A DNA stretch of 64,000 nt. It comes from Siphonodentalium dalli. Lineage: Eukaryota; Mollusca; Scaphopoda; Gadilida; Siphonodentaliidae. A program made the translations under genes and the position numbers. The notes under the pieces were generated by a model. It was not told where the DNA came from and made no database searches. It saw only the letters and a program-made list of their open reading frames with translations. Location: assembly GCA_032622095.1 (NCBI GenBank), contig CP136069.1, positions 181,589,122 through 181,653,121 of the forward strand, read 5' to 3'. Shown one piece after another: positions 61,165-64,000 of this stretch (positions are counted from its first letter, which is position 1; each line of letters opens with the position of its first letter).

Positions 61165-62356
61165 AGTGTTCGCACTGTCGGCGGCCAAATTGCGCAAATG
61201 GCCCTTATTTTGTTTCGAAATTGACCAACAAAAATTTCATGTGGCCAAACTTTTGTTTACCCCAAATGGAGACGGAAAGCTAATTCAAAAGCTCTGAATA
61301 GACCGACAGTGCCGACGACGTCAGGCGTCGAATGTGTCTGGTGTCGTACTTCGGAAATATCGTACCATGAACACCCAAATTGTGACGAGGAAATTCTTTT
61401 CATGGACTGCCTCACATTTATATGTATTTTGTGCTTAATTGACACATCCATGTATGATTAATAGCATATAACATTCATGTGCACTCTTTCTGTATATAAT
61501 TATTGTTTGTACAGCACTGGTCATGTCATTGACGGTGCAACTCACTCATGTATATATTATCTTCATGTGTTGGAGGAATAAACATTATCTCTCTCTCTCT
61601 TAATCTGTACACTTGTGATGTAATGTTTTGTTGATTAGGCAGTACACGCGAGGAGTAGTATACTTAATCCAATGGCACGTCAGTTACGCAATGTGTCATA
61701 GACTGCCTCCCGTCCTATTACAACAACCTGGCGTCGCATCATAACAATGTATGGATAAAATAGATATTCAACAGTTATCACCTCACGATAATAAGCAACA
61801 ATGTTTTTATCTCGGCGAAAATGGTGATGACACCTAACACAGCTCATTAATTTATTAGTTGGCGACCATGTTGTCAGTGATAACTAACACAGCTCATTTC
61901 TTATTAGTTGGCGACCATGTTGTCAGCGACATAGAGTTATTGCACATGGTTAAGCGGATTGATGTGATTATAATTATATAGAATGTTAGTTTCATTGTTT
62001 GCATTGATGGCCCGTCCATTTCCAACTTCAATTTCCATCGTGTTTTTTTTGTATATGGTTAGATATAAAATCTCGTTGTATTTTGCATAAATGAATATTG
62101 ACTTATATGAATTGATCTGTCTTTAAAAGTGTGACATACCTAAGTTGTTATAATTATGTTGTCCTTCTGAGTAACAAATAAAGTTAAAAACAAATATTTT
62201 AGTCATCAATTGTGAACCTCCCAGAAAATGAGATTTAATTTAGCCAAAGTTTTTATAATTTGGCTTTAAAAAAAACATTTGGCCACAATTCTTTTTTTAA
62301 TTTGGCCAATAAATTTTTCATTGGGCCAAACAAAAATTCGGTCCAGTACGAACACT
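61165..62356. mobile_element. Candidate TIR element (~1.2 kb) with AGTGTTCG ends
   Basis: AGTGTTCGCACTG at 61165 is mirrored by CAGTACGAACACT ending at 62356 (one mismatch in 13). Both subterminal regions repeat TTTGGCCAAA-like words. No transposase frame and no clear target duplication. It contains a ~50-bp direct duplication at 61835-61929. Confidence 0.45.
61835..61929. repeat. 50-bp tandem duplication
   Basis: TAACACAGCTCATT, TTATTAGTTGGCGACCATG and TTGTCAG occur twice at a 50-bp spacing with a small indel. Confidence 0.9.
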
Positions 62357-62595
62357 GATTATTACATAAACACAAACCCAAACCCGGATCGATGTATCAC
62401 TTTAATGTGATATCGATATTGAGAAACGAAGAATAGAGTTATCAACCCTCACTTGTTTTTTACTTCCGATCGATGTTATATAATAAACAAAACATGCATG
62501 CAACAGATCGCCCATGAACTATTTTACAAGATTTAATGACCTATATTTGGAAAGTATTATAAATTTAATATATATAGGATCTATAAGTCGCAATG

Positions 62596-62705
62596 CTATA
62601 CGAAATTAAACATTTTATTAACCGAGTGCACTAAATTCGATTTAATCCGAGCTTTAGCGAGGAATGAATAGAATTTAGTGCCTTCGGTTAATACAATTCG
62701 TATAG
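62596..62705. repeat. Foldback, ~40-bp arms
   Basis: CTATACGAA, TATTAACCGA and GCACTAAATTC at the left pair with GAATTTAGTGC, TCGGTTAATA and TTCGTATAG at the right, with a short unpaired insert in the left arm. Confidence 0.75.
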
Positions 62706-63152
62706 AATTACGACGAATTTGAGATTCTTTTTATGACATAATCGCATTTTAAAAAGGAAAAATGATCTCGAAACGGCAGGGGTTAAAACAATTAATATTG
62801 ATTTGATCACAACCAAAGAAGAAGAAAAGACACCTTCGAGAAAACATATAGAACCATTATAAATGTGTCTTTTAATTTTGACAAAATCACCCATGTTTAT
62901 AACACAGTCAACCAAAAATAACCCAACACTGTTAATAGCTTAATTACATTGTAATTAACACAAAAATAACATTGAAATAAATGACGCGAGTTCATGGATA
63001 GAGTTATCCTTCCTCATTTACTTGCACGACTTTTACGATCGATCGATAAATTTATCCAACGAAAGAGGCTTCCCATTTAGGGACAGGTTGCCTTGTATAA
63101 CAATATTAACAGTGTAGCGGGTGACATCATGCAATAAAGTGACATTATATAC

Positions 63153-63260
63153 GTATATGTTATAACCCCCTTGGGTGTCTGTACAAGGAATATAGACCAA
63201 AGCTGCGAAGCAGCTGCGGTCTGTATTCCTTGTACAGACACCCAAGGGGGTTATGACATA
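63153..63260. repeat. Near-perfect hairpin, ~50-bp arms
   Basis: ATAACCCCCTTGGGTGTCTG plus TACAAGGAATA at the left is exactly mirrored by TATTCCTTGTA plus CAGACACCCAAGGGGGTTAT at the right. Pairing continues inward through AGACC/GGTCT and AGCTGC/GCAGCT to a tiny loop, and outward through ATGT/ACAT with a mismatch. It is the strongest palindrome in the window. Confidence 0.9.
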
Positions 63261-64000
63261 TTTATAAAACGGTTCACACCCCAAGGCAAACACAATTGAG
63301 TCACATTATATTCGATGATTACCGAAACAAAAGTCAATTCAATGGATTGCGGTGTTCGCTATAACTCCTGTTGAATAATCAGTCAAATGTCCGTTGACAA
63401 TCGGCTCACTTGCATGCGTCTGCATTTTTATCAGCATTGATAAACCATTTTGTGTCCGAATTTGAGAACGCTTTATACTGATAACGTGGTTCTTGATGAA
63501 ACAAATTATTCATTGTGACAATAAACTGTTTCAGCTGTTTAGATTATTTCTCACCTTGTTGCCATAATGGAATTATCGTTCAGAACACAGGATCCAATGT
63601 GCCGGTTGTGTTCGGACTCGGAAGTGAAACTATTCCACATTGCATAAAGTGTGTGTGATGAAATATCACCGGAATTCATAACGAAAGACGTAAGCAAACC
63701 TGTGTATAGTGCCTGTATTTTCCGCGCACATGCATGTATATGTGAACAGTTTGTGAACTTTTCGCAATGTACCATTCAAAAGATCATTATTGTGATTATA
63801 AGTGATTATTGTGGATTATACATTCGAAACAGGTTTGAATCTCGTTCAGTTTACTTCCAATCACCCGCCCCTCCCGACAAACCATAACATATTCAACCGA
63901 AAGTGTTGGGCCACCACCCATGCAGACCATCCCTGTACAGGTATGTCCGCTAATAATGGAATGATCCGTGTCTTAACTTCCCGAGTGACTGGTGCGATCA
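63261..64000. other. Intergenic to window end, nothing recognised
   Basis: A CTGTACAG|GTATGT string near 63932 resembles a splice donor, but the frame before it has a stop close upstream and no domain can be recognised. Confidence 0.4.

Noticed and set aside
63932-63945. Possible splice donor CTGTACAG|GTATGT near the window end
   Set aside because: The frame leading to it is interrupted close upstream and no conserved peptide is visible.

Overview
The window looks like AT-rich, gene-poor nuclear DNA from an animal, most likely a marine invertebrate. The signs are one intron-containing gene with canonical GT-AG junctions, an animal-type C-type lectin-like domain, a piggyBac transposase, a hAT element with its target duplication, many foldback MITEs, (CAGA)n-tailed repeats and frequent TACATGTA-type sequence. 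I cannot name the species; a mollusc, another lophotrochozoan or a lancelet would all fit. No prokaryotic operons, rRNA genes or CRISPR arrays are visible. Coordinates of repeats are read by eye and can be off by a few bases.

Layout. 1-3.2 kb is intergenic DNA with a short diverged tandem repeat and a foldback. 3.18-3.73 kb is a diverged, inverted monomer of the satellite described next. 3.98-5.63 kb (minus strand) is an intact single-ORF piggyBac transposase with all three catalytic Asp and a C-terminal Cys/His cluster. From 7.0 to 21.9 kb runs a 15-kb tandem array organised at three levels: ~196-bp subrepeats, units of 905/1053/1101 bp, and a 1958-bp two-unit higher-order repeat. Each unit contains an internal ~520-bp segment bounded by terminal inverted repeats that end in TTAA (or a mutated TTAT), so the satellite appears to be a transposon that was amplified together with its flanks. 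An inverted fragment of the same unit lies just beyond the right end (22.2-22.35 kb). 22.4-23.5 kb holds ~145-bp repeats ending in (CAGA)n. 24.7-25.15 kb is a foldback rich in GGTAGT/ACTACC. 25.4-26.1 kb is a ~283-bp dimeric repeat, and 25.9-29.75 kb is a very recent 1.92-kb tandem duplication.

30-50 kb is a mosaic of small elements: foldback MITEs (31.4, 40.0 kb), (CAGA)n-tailed repeats carrying AGGTCA-type half-sites (33.6-34.2 kb, with an inverted relative at 59.8-60.9 kb), an internally deleted hAT with perfect 8-bp target duplication and a BED-finger remnant (42.27-43.50 kb), a TTAA-flanked MITE inserted in a degenerate minisatellite (46.0-46.45 kb), and a second copy of the ~145-bp repeat family (48.2-49.1 kb).

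The only host gene I can support is a C-type lectin-like gene on the plus strand: an internal exon at 50546-50734 and the terminal exon at 54454-54704, joined by a phase-1 intron that itself carries foldbacks and a candidate 2-kb TIR element. Its 5' exons were not found. 55-64 kb contains a tRNA-like SINE or pseudogene, diverged tandem repeats, a candidate 1.2-kb TIR element and two strong hairpins.

The most interesting system is the transposase together with a TTAA-terminated element that became a higher-order satellite. Whether this transposase ever mobilised that element is inference; Kolobok/T2 elements also use TTAA and are a serious alternative.
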